Positions 1 to 7,418 of a DNA stretch of 15,431 nucleotides are shown here, piece after piece. Made by a program: the position numbers and the translations under genes. Location of the stretch: positions 1 to 15,431 of the forward strand of contig JAIOTF010000268.1 of assembly GCA_021107195.1 (NCBI GenBank). The letters are read 5' to 3'. The notes below the pieces were generated by a model. That model was not told the origin of the DNA and did not search any database. It worked only from the letters and a program-made list of their open reading frames with translations. Numbering within the stretch: the first letter of the stretch is position 1; each line of letters opens with the position of its first letter. Source of the DNA: Anaerolineaceae bacterium. GTDB taxonomy: Bacteria > Chloroflexota > Anaerolineae > Anaerolineales > Anaerolineaceae.

Positions 1-402
1 GGCAGTGGTATACAGGGTGACATTGACAGTCGGCACAGCCAAAAAGCAAGCAGCTACCCATCCGTTTTTATACTTCCCAAAAATCAACTGTGCGACCCAC
101 GCCGTTGATAAAATAACGCCAGCATAAAGCAAAGCCTGAACCAATCGAATCACCCAAACATGCTGTCCAAACACCGCAAACCCGCCCGCCACCATAAAAG
201 CATCCAGGCTGCCCATGTAAACCTGCCCATAGAAAAACACAGGACGCTCGCCCTGCAGAATATGCCGTGCCATCAATGCTACAATCGCTTCATCAGAATT
301 GAATGGAATCACATCAGCAAACTGCAAAACAAGCTTTAAGCTTACTGATACAATTAAGATCAAGGTAATATAAAGAATAGTCTTGCGTTGAGATGAATTC
401 AT
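1..402 (-). CDS. GT39-like membrane glycosyltransferase (partial, N-terminal 134 residues)
   Basis: An open frame begins with ATG at 402 and runs uninterrupted off the left edge, giving 134 residues. A GGGAA SD lies 8 nt before the start. Residues about 8-30 form a hydrophobic N-terminal helix, followed by an FNSDEA motif with the acidic pair D37-E38. The segment MARHILQGERPVFFYGQVYM follows, then more hydrophobic helices. An Asp-Glu pair in the first extracytoplasmic loop is the hallmark of GT39/ArnT/PMT-type transferases, which use polyprenyl-phosphate sugars outside the membrane. The FFYGQ..MGSLDA pattern is common in such proteins of Chloroflexota. The sugar and acceptor cannot be told. 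It is divergent from another GT39-like gene at 472. The family call is fairly secure; the function is general only. Confidence 0.8.
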   Translation of the reverse strand, partial: MNSSQRKTILYITLILIVSVSLKLVLQFADVIPFNSDEAIVALMARHILQGERPVFFYGQVYMGSLDAFMVAGGFAVFGQHVWVIRLVQALLYAGVILSTAWVAQLIFGKYKNGWVAACFLAVPTVNVTLYTTA

Positions 403-431
403 AAATTTTCCCGCCAATACGTTTTGGGGAT

Positions 432-460
432 ATTGTATCCAACAAATACGGCATTTACAA
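432..460 (-). promoter_or_regulatory. Predicted sigma70-type promoter for the leftward glycosyltransferase gene
   Basis: Read on the minus strand, TTGTAA (455-460) is followed after 17 nt by TACAAT (432-437). The match to consensus is 4/6 and 5/6 with ideal spacing. Transcription would start near 425, giving a leader of about 20 nt. The rightward gene at 472 must use the same 69-nt gap, but no equally good promoter is visible for it. Confidence 0.45.
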
Positions 461-471
461 CCAGGTAGAAG

Positions 472-1785
472 ATGAAACCCAATTCTAACACTCTGCATGA
501 CCGGATCAATAACATTGCGCTTGCCCTGGTTCTGCTCCTGCTTACAATTTTTTACCTTGGGGGACTTTCATCGGTTCCTTTTCATCCCGATGAGAGCACT
601 TATATATTTATGTCCAATGACCTGGAAATACTGCTCAACAATCCCCAATCACTCTTCTGGCAGCCAAATCAGGAAGATAACCTCCGCGAACACTATCGAA
701 TACTGGATCCACCCACTTCCAGAAACATGATCGCCATAGGCCGCGCTCTGGCCCTCCAACCATCCCTATCTGCTGATTGGGATTGGTCACAAACCTGGCA
801 GCAAAACCAGCAGGCCGGCGCTTTCCCGGATGCCAGTCTTTTGTTGAACAGCCGAATGGCCATTGCAATCTTTCTGCCCTTCAGTTTGTTGTTTCTGTAC
901 CTTTCGACCAAAGAGATTTCCGATCGGTTGACTGCCTGGATCGCAATGCTCTTAATGGCCGGCAACGCCCTGATACTCTTGCATACCCGTCGCGCTATGT
1001 CCGAAAGTTTCTTGCTCTTTACCATCACCCTGGCGCTGTTTTTTCTGATTCATTACCAGGAAAAGCCCTGGCTTTCAGCAATCCCCATCGGGCTGGCTTT
1101 GAATGCCAAACTCTCCGCAGCACCATTTGTGGCGGTAGGGCTTTTGGTTATTTTGCTCATAACTATCAAAGAGAAATGGTCCATCAAGAAATTTATGGGA
1201 CAGGTTGCCACATTTGGTCTGGCCATTGTATTAATCACCTTTATCCTGAATCCATTCCTTTGGGCGCACCCAATTTCCGCCGCACAGGCATCCTGGGAAG
1301 CCCGTCTGGCTTTAACCGATCGGCAGGTGGCAACTGTGGCCTCAGTCAGCCCGGAACAGGTTCTGGATAATTTTCCAAAGCGCCTGGGGAATCTGATTGC
1401 ACATCTCTTTTACACCCCACCTGCCATCGCAGATGTAGCCAACTATCTGGCAGAAATAGCTGAATCGGCAGAGGCCTACCTCGCCAGGCCTATTCACTCC
1501 CTGGGGCGGAACCTGATTGCGGGCAGCGCCGTGTTGATCCTCTCTCTTGCAGGGTTCCTTTTTTCTCTGATCGATCTCGTCCGCTCCAAAACACTGCCCT
1601 TACTGATTTTATTCCTGTCCGGCCTTACCCAGATTGCCGCCCTGCTACTGCTTGTGCCTCTGCCCTTCCAACGTTACGTGCTTCCGGCAGTGCCTTTTGC
1701 CTGCTTCTGGACAGCATACGGACTGTCCAAATTCATTAATGGCTTTCTCTCCTCGTTTAAAAAGAAACAGGGTTCCAAGCCATAA
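472..1785 (+). CDS. GT39/ArnT-like membrane glycosyltransferase
   Basis: This 437-residue integral membrane protein has a hydrophobic helix at about 15-35, then FHPDES with D40-E41 in the first outer loop, the expected catalytic acidic pair of GT39/PMT/ArnT-type enzymes. A large outer loop with LDPPTSR (about 78-84) follows; this LDPP pattern recurs in dolichyl/polyprenyl-phosphate mannosyltransferase-like proteins. About eight or more further hydrophobic segments follow. Such enzymes transfer a sugar from a polyprenyl-phosphate donor to protein or envelope glycan on the outer face of the membrane. The ATG at 472 has a weak AGGT SD. The C-terminus is basic (FKKKQGSKP), consistent with a cytoplasmic end. 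It is divergent from a related gene ending at 402. The specific substrate is unknown. Confidence 0.75.
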   Translation: MKPNSNTLHDRINNIALALVLLLLTIFYLGGLSSVPFHPDESTYIFMSNDLEILLNNPQSLFWQPNQEDNLREHYRILDPPTSRNMIAIGRALALQPSLSADWDWSQTWQQNQQAGAFPDASLLLNSRMAIAIFLPFSLLFLYLSTKEISDRLTAWIAMLLMAGNALILLHTRRAMSESFLLFTITLALFFLIHYQEKPWLSAIPIGLALNAKLSAAPFVAVGLLVILLITIKEKWSIKKFMGQVATFGLAIVLITFILNPFLWAHPISAAQASWEARLALTDRQVATVASVSPEQVLDNFPKRLGNLIAHLFYTPPAIADVANYLAEIAESAEAYLARPIHSLGRNLIAGSAVLILSLAGFLFSLIDLVRSKTLPLLILFLSGLTQIAALLLLVPLPFQRYVLPAVPFACFWTAYGLSKFINGFLSSFKKKQGSKP

Positions 1786-1801
1786 TCACAGCCCGGAACC
1801 C
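1757..1801 (-). terminator. Probable intrinsic terminator for the GNAT-family gene
   Basis: GGGTTCC (1770-1776) and GGAACCC (1795-1801) form a perfect 7-bp stem with an 18-nt loop. On the minus strand the stem is followed by TGTTTCTTTTT (1759-1769), a T-rich tract. It lies about 20 nt past the minus-strand gene ending at 1822 and overlaps the last codons of the convergent plus-strand gene. The long loop lowers confidence. Confidence 0.5.
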
Positions 1802-1821
1802 ATTGCTCGCTGACAATACAA

Positions 1822-2949
1822 TCAAATTTCGAGCGTATAAACCCGATAGGTTTTAAATGGCGTGGCACCCAAGGCGGCTATATCCCGACGCATTTGCACT
1901 GCCGTATCCGCAATTTGGATCATTTCCGCATGGCTGAAACCATAATCCTTGATCGTTTTCTCTATTTCGGAATACAGCAGAGCATTGCCGCCGCGCCCAT
2001 AATATTTTGGCAATATCCCAATACCATTCAATGCCACTGACTTTGCCCGCTTCAAACCCAGCAACAAATCCAGGATCGCCCAGGGAGTCAAACGGCCCTT
2101 CGCTCGTTGAATCTGGGGACTCACATCCGGGAAAGCGATCAGGAAACCAATGATCTCCTCTTTCCGCATGATTAACTTGACCAGCCTGGGGTCAATCACA
2201 GTGATCAGAGAGTCCAGCAAGAACTTGACTTCTTTCTTGCTCAATGGATAATATTCCCAATTGTTTACGAAAGTATCATTATAAAGCTGCCCGATCTGCT
2301 GCAAATATTTCTTAAGCTCACGTTTTGTTGTGAAATTCTTGACACTCAAATATCCGCGTTCACGCACCCGCCTGGCAACTTCAGCCGCCTTTTCGCTTAA
2401 TTCTATATTCTCACTATCTAAATGAAAAGAGATGAAATCTACTTCTTTCTCAAAACCCAGATTTTCCAACAGTCCGGGATAATAAGCATAATTATACGGA
2501 ACCATAGTCATCATCTGTGTATGTTCAAAACCGTCAATCAGAATGCCGTAGCCGTCAAAAGAACAAAACCCCTTAGGCCCGACAACCCGGTCAAGACCTC
2601 GCTTGCGCGCCCATTCGAAACCAGCTTCAAACAACCGATTTGCCACTTCCTGGTCATCCACGCAATCAAACAGCGTAAACTGTGCCTGGTTTTTATTATG
2701 ATGCTTATTGAAAGGCTTGTGCTCAACAACTGCCATCTGTCCCACAGTTTCACCATTCCTGGTTGCCACTAAAAAATCCGCATCCGAGCGTTCATACAGG
2801 GGATGGTTTTGCCGATCAATCATCATGCGAATATCACTGCGAAACGGCGGCACCCACTGGGGACAATCTGCATACAATTTAAAAGGAAATTCCACAAAAC
2901 GATTCACTTGCTTTTTAGCACTCGTATCAATTAAATTAACCTCGATCAT
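1822..2949 (-). CDS. GNAT-fold acetyltransferase-like protein (YghO-like family)
   Basis: The protein has 375 residues when started at ATG 2949, which has GAGGAG 7-8 nt upstream; a longer frame from TTG at 2964 would run through that SD and is rejected. Visible family marks are ADFLVATRNGETVGQM (about 57-72), the FEAGFEWARKRGLDRVVGPK region (about 107-126), GILIDGFEH (about 135-143) and PYNYAYYPGLLENLGFEKE (about 151-169). This pattern belongs to a poorly characterised group of tandem GNAT-fold proteins of about 370-400 residues. A second GNAT-like portion follows, with GIGILPKYYGRGGNALLYSE resembling the acetyl-CoA pyrophosphate loop (R/Q-x-x-G-x-G/A). The acetyl acceptor is unknown. It stands alone, with a likely terminator just downstream. 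Confidence 0.7.
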   Translation of the reverse strand: MIEVNLIDTSAKKQVNRFVEFPFKLYADCPQWVPPFRSDIRMMIDRQNHPLYERSDADFLVATRNGETVGQMAVVEHKPFNKHHNKNQAQFTLFDCVDDQEVANRLFEAGFEWARKRGLDRVVGPKGFCSFDGYGILIDGFEHTQMMTMVPYNYAYYPGLLENLGFEKEVDFISFHLDSENIELSEKAAEVARRVRERGYLSVKNFTTKRELKKYLQQIGQLYNDTFVNNWEYYPLSKKEVKFLLDSLITVIDPRLVKLIMRKEEIIGFLIAFPDVSPQIQRAKGRLTPWAILDLLLGLKRAKSVALNGIGILPKYYGRGGNALLYSEIEKTIKDYGFSHAEMIQIADTAVQMRRDIAALGATPFKTYRVYTLEI

Positions 2950-3045
2950 TGCATTTCTCCTCAAATAAAATGAAGTAACAATTGGGATAAAAACTCCATT
3001 TGAGTATACACGATTTGTGTTTTTCCAGTTCTTCTTCCCGCTAAA

Positions 3046-3051
3046 TTGACA
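3046..3051 (+). promoter_or_regulatory. Possible -35 element (TTGACA) upstream of the DUF255 gene
   Basis: An exact TTGACA lies 65 nt before the ATG at 3117 in an AT-rich stretch. No convincing -10 is found at 16-18 nt; TCTACA (3071-3076) and TACACT (3072-3077) are the nearest candidates, at 19-20 nt. The translational signal is clearer: AGAGGA (3103-3108) lies 8 nt before the ATG. Confidence 0.25.
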
Positions 3052-3116
3052 ATCATTATATGTTGTAATTCTACACTAATATCATATTATTTATCTATTT
3101 ATAGAGGAATTCTGCA

Positions 3117-4487
3117 ATGCCGAACCAGTTGATCAATGAAACTTCTCTCTATTTACTCCAGCACGCCCACAACCCCGTCAACTGGCTCCCTTGGAGTGAC
3201 AAAGCCCTAGAAAAAGCAAAGCAGGAAAATAAACCGATTTTCCTTAGGATCGGCTATGCCGCGTGCCACTGGTGCCATGTTATGGACCACGAATCCTTTG
3301 AAGATACCCAAATCGCCAAGATCATCAATTCGCACTTTATTCCCATCAGAGTAGACCGGGAAGAGCGTCCAGACCTCGATTCCATCTACATGGTTGCCGT
3401 GGTAGCCATGACCCGCCAGGGTGGATGGCCAATGAGTGTCTTCTTAACACCACAGGCGCAGCCTTTCTATGGCGGCACCTATTTTCCTGCAACAGCTCGC
3501 CACGGACTCCCCTCATTTCGTGAAGTTTTGATCAGCGTAGCAGAAGCCTGGGCGCAAAACCAATCCCGGGAACTTCACTCCCGCCCACTTGCAGATCCAG
3601 TAAAATTGCAAGACGCCGCAGAATTATTGATCAACAGCGCGGATCCTCAAAATGGCGGCTGGGGTTCCGCACCAAAATTCCCGGCGCCAATGATCCTCGA
3701 TTTTCTCCTTTTGCAGCAAATGAAAGGCAATGTCAACGCTTTCCAGATCACCAAACACACACTGGAACAAATGCAAATGGGTGGTATTTTTGATGTTGTC
3801 GGAGGCGGATTTCATCGCTATGCCACAGATCAGGCGTGGTTGATTCCTCATTTTGAAAAAATGCTGTACGACAACGCCCAACTCGCGGCAACCTACTTGC
3901 ATGCCTACCTCATCACTGGCAACCTCTCGTTTCGAAGAACATGCGAGTCGACCCTGAACTTTCTTGTCCGCGAAATGCGCCACCCACAGGGCGGTTTCTT
4001 CAGCAGCATAGATGCCGATTCGGAAGGCCAGGAGGGAAAGTTTTACCTCTGGACACCAGAACAAATCCACACAGCTTTGTCGGCCAACCCGGACCTTGAA
4101 GACCTTATCCTCTTCACCTACCCCATCACAGAATCCGGGAATTTTGAAAGCCGCAGCATTTTACGCAGAGAACTAAATCTTGATGAAATAGCCGCGCATT
4201 TTAGACAATCAGTGTCACAAATTCAGAACAACCTTGACGAAGCACACAAACGCTTGCGCTCTTTCCGCTCGAGCAGGGTGCGTCCGGCGACCGATGACAA
4301 AATATTGTCATTTTGGAATGCTTTAGCCCTGCGTGCCTTTGCAGAAGCGGCTCGCTATCTCCACCGTGAGGATTATCTGAAAATTGCAGAAAAGAATGCG
4401 GAATTTATACTCGAACACTTTCATGTCGAAAATCGTTTGAAAAATAACACATTTCATTTTGACGCATCACCAGATAAGAAAGTATAA
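3117..4487 (+). pseudogene. Thioredoxin domain-containing protein (DUF255/YyaL family), C-terminally truncated
   Basis: The frame gives 456 residues from ATG 3117 with a good SD. The N-terminus is classic for the DUF255/YyaL/SSP411 family: YLLQHAHNPVNWLPW (about 12-26), then YAACHWCHVM with redox cysteines C50 and C53, VDREERPDLD (about 79-88) and GGWPMSVFLTP. An (alpha/alpha)6-barrel-like region begins near 180 (GGWGSAPKFP) and includes FHRYATD, PHFEKMLYDNAQL, FFSSIDADSEG and KFYLWTP. Known members are about 600-700 residues (B. subtilis YyaL about 690). This one stops where the last third should start. Its final codons overlap a strong murA promoter, so the tail is probably ex-intergenic DNA joined by a deletion. 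The thioredoxin domain is intact and might still be made. The family's biochemical role is unsettled. Confidence 0.75.
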
Positions 4488-4488
4488 T
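4459..4488 (+). promoter_or_regulatory. Near-consensus sigma70-type promoter of murA
   Basis: TTGACG (4459-4464) is followed by an 18-nt spacer and a perfect TATAAT (4483-4488). Transcription would start near 4495, about 17 nt before the murA ATG at 4512. The promoter lies inside the last codons of the truncated DUF255 frame; the TAA stop of that frame is part of the -10 box. Confidence 0.75.
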
Positions 4489-4511
4489 GAAGGACATTAC
4501 TGGAGGTGCAC

Positions 4512-5789
4512 ATGGAAAAATTTATCATTGAAGGTGGACACCCGCTGAAAGGTGAAGTAACCCCCTCGGGAAACAAGAACGCAGCCCTGCCGCTGCTTGC
4601 TGCCTGTTTACTTTCAGACGAACCGATTATCTTGCACAACATTCCCCAGATCCTGGATGTAAAATCCATGCGATCACTGATTGAAAGTCTGGGCGTTGTG
4701 ATTGCTGAAATTGATCAACATACTTGGCGCATTCATGCGAAAGATATCCAACCAAGACAGCTTGATCCCGATCTGTGTCGCAAGATTCGCGCATCGATCC
4801 TCCTGGCTGGCCCGCTCACTGCACGCTGCGGAGAATTGCATCTTCCCCCTCCCGGCGGTGATGTCATTGGCCGACGCAGGGTTGATACACATATCCTCGC
4901 CCTGGAAAAATTAGGAGCGAAAGTAGACTACGATAACCATCTCTTCAATTTCCACTCAGACACTTTGCATGGCGCAGAAATCCTCCTGGACGAAACAAGT
5001 GTAACAGCCACTGAAAACGCAATCATGGCTGCCGTTACCGCCAAAGGAGATTCCATCATTCGGAATGCCGCTTCAGAGCCGCATATCCAGGACCTGTGCT
5101 TTTTCCTGAACCGTTTAGGCGCAAAGATCGAACAAATTGGCTCTAACACACTGCACATCCATGGTGTCGCAAAATTGCATGGTGGCGAATTCACCATTGG
5201 CCCCGACTATTTGGAGGTGGTCAGCTTTATCGGTGCAGCTGCGGTTACCAAAGGTGAAATTCGCATCCGCAATGCCGGTCCGCAGCACCTGAACATGGTG
5301 CGCATGGTTCTTGGCCGGATAGGGGTTGATATCATTGTTGATGGAAATGACATTATTGTTCCTGGTGATCAGCGGCTGGAAATAGAGCCCGACCTTGGTG
5401 ATGTGATCCCCGAGATCAGCGTGATGCCCTGGCCTGCATTTCCGACCGACTTGATGAGCATTGCGATCGTCATTGCCACCCAATCCAAAGGTACAGTGCT
5501 CTTTCACGATTGGATGTATCCCAGCAGGATGTTCTTTACCGACAAACTGGTTGGCATGGGGGCAAAGATCGTGCTTTGTGATCCACACCGCTGCATCGTA
5601 CAAGGTCCCAGCCCGCTTCTCTGTGAAAATATGGAAAGCCCTGATATCCGCGCTGGTATGGCCCTTCTCCTCGCCGCCTTATCCGCTGAAGGCAAATCCA
5701 CCATTCGTAATATCAGTCAAATTGACCGCGGTTATGAAAACGTTGATCAAAAGCTTATTCAATTGGGAGCTTGCATCCAACGCATTTGA
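4512..5789 (+). CDS. murA: UDP-N-acetylglucosamine 1-carboxyvinyltransferase (MurA), Asp-type active site
   Basis: MurA transfers enolpyruvate from PEP to UDP-GlcNAc, the first committed step of cytoplasmic peptidoglycan precursor synthesis. The 425-residue length is typical. Visible marks are SGNKNAALP with K22, the KIRASILLAGPL region with R93, and PPPGGDVIGRRRVDTH, whose D117 sits where E. coli has Cys115. PAFPTDL gives D313 (E. coli D305) and IDRGYENVDQKL gives R406 (E. coli R397). The start is ATG 4512, preceded by GGAGG (4502-4506) at 5 nt; the in-frame GTG at 4506 overlaps that SD and is rejected. Asp at the Cys115 position is known from mycobacteria, Chlamydia and Borrelia and prevents covalent inactivation by fosfomycin. 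The gene has its own promoter and a terminator. A MurA-like paralogue is an alternative, but the other key residues are intact. Confidence 0.9.
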   Translation: MEKFIIEGGHPLKGEVTPSGNKNAALPLLAACLLSDEPIILHNIPQILDVKSMRSLIESLGVVIAEIDQHTWRIHAKDIQPRQLDPDLCRKIRASILLAGPLTARCGELHLPPPGGDVIGRRRVDTHILALEKLGAKVDYDNHLFNFHSDTLHGAEILLDETSVTATENAIMAAVTAKGDSIIRNAASEPHIQDLCFFLNRLGAKIEQIGSNTLHIHGVAKLHGGEFTIGPDYLEVVSFIGAAAVTKGEIRIRNAGPQHLNMVRMVLGRIGVDIIVDGNDIIVPGDQRLEIEPDLGDVIPEISVMPWPAFPTDLMSIAIVIATQSKGTVLFHDWMYPSRMFFTDKLVGMGAKIVLCDPHRCIVQGPSPLLCENMESPDIRAGMALLLAALSAEGKSTIRNISQIDRGYENVDQKLIQLGACIQRI

Positions 5790-5825
5790 AAATTCCAAAC
5801 TACGCTGCTTAGTCCCAAGAATCAA

Positions 5826-5859
5826 AAAAGCGATCTGACTGTATGGTCAAATCGCTTTT
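5826..5859. terminator. Bidirectional intrinsic terminator between murA and trxA
   Basis: AAAAGCGAT (5826-5834) pairs with ATCGCTTTT (5851-5859), and inside it TGAC (5836-5839) pairs with GTCA (5846-5849), leaving a 6-nt loop and one C/A mismatch. The stem is flanked by a T-rich run on either strand, so it can end murA from the left and trxA from the right. It lies 37 nt after the murA stop and about 40 nt past the trxA stop. Confidence 0.85.
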
Positions 5860-5899
5860 ATTATCATATGAATAGATTCCGGAATGCAACCCCAACAGG

Positions 5900-6247
5900 T
5901 TAACTGTTTTCTTCAACCGTTGCCAGAAAATCATCCACAACCCGTCGCAACATGCCTTCCGGTAAGGCGCCTGTTTGCCGGTGTACGACCTTCCCGCCGC
6001 TAATGAAAAGCATCGTCGGGATCCCCTGGACATTGTATTCCCGCGCCCACTTTGCATCCTTATCGGTGTCGACTTTTGCAACAATAAGCTTTCCGGCATA
6101 CTCACTGGCAAATTTCTTCAGTGTCGGCGCAACCATCCGGCATGGTCCGCACCATTCCGCCCAAAAATCAACCACTACCGGCACTGAAGACTGCAGTACA
6201 GTCTTCTCGAATTCTGCATCATTTACTTTAATTGGCTCTGTGAACAT
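5900..6247 (-). CDS. trxA: Thioredoxin
   Basis: This is a cytoplasmic dithiol-disulfide oxidoreductase of 115 residues. The active site FWAEWCGPCRM has C33 and C36, preceded by the buried acid D27 in VVDFW. YNVQGIPTMLFI gives the cis-proline P77, and the glycine-rich end of the fold (QTGALPEGML) is present. These are all features of classical thioredoxins, and there is no signal peptide or added domain. The ATG at 6247 has GAGGAG upstream at normal spacing. The gene is monocistronic, with a terminator downstream and an AT-rich leader upstream holding a perfect 12-bp palindrome (6286-6297). It would be reduced by thioredoxin reductase, which is not in this window. Confidence 0.93.
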   Translation of the reverse strand: MFTEPIKVNDAEFEKTVLQSSVPVVVDFWAEWCGPCRMVAPTLKKFASEYAGKLIVAKVDTDKDAKWAREYNVQGIPTMLFISGGKVVHRQTGALPEGMLRRVVDDFLATVEENS

Positions 6248-6285
6248 TGAAACGTCTCCTCAAATTATGTTATACAAATAATGAT

Positions 6286-6297
6286 ATTTTGCAAAAT
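6286..6297. promoter_or_regulatory. 12-bp perfect palindrome upstream of trxA
   Basis: ATTTTGCAAAAT reads the same on both strands. It lies 39-50 nt before the trxA ATG in a stretch (about 6262-6360) that is very AT-rich. A TATAAC hexamer (minus strand, near 6270-6275) could be the -10, which would place the palindrome over the spacer/-35 area. It could be an operator, or simply a product of AT-richness. Confidence 0.25.
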
Positions 6298-6386
6298 GCA
6301 CACATATTTTACCATAATAATCAATATATTTATATAAGAATTCTATATATACACCAGATAATGAGTAAAGCCTTACGGGTTTTCCG

Positions 6387-6419
6387 GCAGAACAGCAAGC
6401 CATCATCAAGCTGTTCTGT
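6387..6419 (-). terminator. Hairpin at the end of the phospho-signalling operon
   Basis: CAGAACAGC (6388-6396) and GCTGTTCTG (6410-6418) form a perfect 9-bp stem with a 13-nt loop, plus a G-T pair at 6387/6419. On the minus strand it starts at the last base of the response-regulator stop codon. There is no T tract after it (CCGGAAAACC follows), so it may be a Rho-assisted terminator or a 3'-end stabiliser rather than a simple intrinsic terminator. Confidence 0.45.
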
Positions 6420-7150
6420 TATTCACCCTCTGACTCTCTGCGATAATCAACAAATCGATATCCCACACCGCGCTCAGTTAAAACATATTTAGGCTTAGAA
6501 GAATCTTTCTCCAGTTTCTGCCGCAAGTAATTGACATACAATCGCACATAGTGCGGCTCATCCCGATACTCATACCCCCATACTTTGGATAAGATTTGAT
6601 CGTAAGTCATCACCCATCCCGCATTCTGCACAAGATGATAAAGCAGGCGGTATTCGGTTGGCCGCAACTTGACCAATTCCCCATCCACCCAAACTTCTCG
6701 CCGCCCAAAATCAAGTTTCAACCGGTCATCAACCTGGATAACATCATGTGCGCTTGCTGCCCCGGCGATTTCAGTGCGCCGCAGCACAGCTTTCACCCGG
6801 CTGACAAGTTCTCGCGGCGAAAAAGGCTTTGTGATGTAATCATCTGCCCCCAATTCGAGTCCCTGAACACGATCATCTTCCTCGCCTTTTGCAGTCAGCA
6901 TGATCACCGGCACAGTACTGACTTCCCGAACGGTCTTCAGGATTTCAAAGCCATCAACATCAGGCAGCATTACATCCAATAAAACCAGATCCGGCATCTT
7001 ATCCCGAATGAGGTTGATCGCCTCCATTCCCTTATATGCCTCCAAAACCTGAAATCCATCATATTCAAGATTCAGCCGGATGAAACGTGCCATTCGTTCT
7101 TCGTCATCAACAACCAGGATGACATGGTTTGCAAATGAATCTTCTGTCAT
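6419..7150 (-). CDS. OmpR/PhoB-family response regulator (orphan)
   Basis: This 243-residue two-domain regulator has a receiver domain at about 8-125, with acidic pocket D15-D16, phospho-acceptor D59 (LVLLDVMLPDVDGF), T86 and K108 (TKPFSPREL). The winged-helix DNA-binding domain spans about 138-236, with LRPTEYRLLYHL, the recognition-helix region HYVRLYVNYLRQKLE and the wing RGVGYRF. All canonical phosphorylation residues are present. ATG 7150 has GGGAG upstream and sits 2 nt after the stop of the 80-residue gene, so it is the last gene of the kinase/PP2C/VWA/FHA operon. No histidine kinase is encoded in the window. It may be phosphorylated by a distant histidine kinase, and may also be modified by the operon's Ser/Thr kinase; the latter is inference from position. 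Targets are unknown. Confidence 0.9.
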   Translation of the reverse strand: MTEDSFANHVILVVDDEERMARFIRLNLEYDGFQVLEAYKGMEAINLIRDKMPDLVLLDVMLPDVDGFEILKTVREVSTVPVIMLTAKGEEDDRVQGLELGADDYITKPFSPRELVSRVKAVLRRTEIAGAASAHDVIQVDDRLKLDFGRREVWVDGELVKLRPTEYRLLYHLVQNAGWVMTYDQILSKVWGYEYRDEPHYVRLYVNYLRQKLEKDSSKPKYVLTERGVGYRFVDYRRESEGE

Positions 7151-7152
7151 AT

Positions 7153-7395
7153 TTATTTCTCCCGCACGAAGGAAATGATCTCATCTTCCTCGCCAGTCGG
7201 CAGGATTTCAATGAAATTCAGCCGGGAAAGCGGCCATACAACATAGTTAACCCTTTGGTCAAGGTAATCCAGTTCTTTTCCGTCAAGACGTGTTGGATTC
7301 CGAAGACCGACCATGGTGTCCGTGAAACCTGGCAATTCATCAACTTCTCCAATTACAGCAGGCTCATTCTGAATATGCAAAATTATTTGTGGCAT
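7153..7395 (-). CDS. Small acidic protein of unknown function (80 aa)
   Basis: I do not recognise a named family. The start is ATG 7395, with AAGGA about 10 nt upstream; an in-frame TTG at 7404 is too close to that SD. The protein has no membrane helix, signal or cysteine. It alternates short beta-like strands (MPQIILHIQ, VNYVVWPLSRLNFIEIL) with a central LRNPTRLDGKELDYLD segment and an acidic end (GEEDEIISFVREK). The NP-x-R-x-DG-K pattern followed by a P-x-x-R-x-x-FIE strand recalls small beta-barrels of the Sm type, but this is only a visual impression. It sits between the FHA gene (23 nt gap) and the response-regulator gene (2 nt gap), so it is co-expressed with both and may be a partner or adaptor. 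Confidence 0.65.
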   Translation of the reverse strand: MPQIILHIQNEPAVIGEVDELPGFTDTMVGLRNPTRLDGKELDYLDQRVNYVVWPLSRLNFIEILPTGEEDEIISFVREK

Positions 7396-7418
7396 AATTT
7401 TCAAATCCTTCTTGTCAT

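Noticed and set aside
777..1370. 197-codon plus-strand frame inside the GT39-like gene
   Set aside because: It is a shifted-frame shadow of a gene with clear membrane-protein composition and a catalytic motif; the shadow has no recognisable motif.
2950..2964. Longer start (TTG at 2964) for the GNAT-like gene
   Set aside because: The added codons contain the GAGGAG SD that serves the ATG at 2949.
5115..5603. 162-codon minus-strand frame antisense to murA
   Set aside because: It is antisense to a fully conserved enzyme and shows His/Asn-rich, non-protein-like composition and no SD.
6247..6492. Plus-strand frame of 81 codons across the trxA-regulator gap
   Set aside because: It lies in very AT-rich DNA and overlaps the end of the response-regulator gene; it has no family-like features and no SD.
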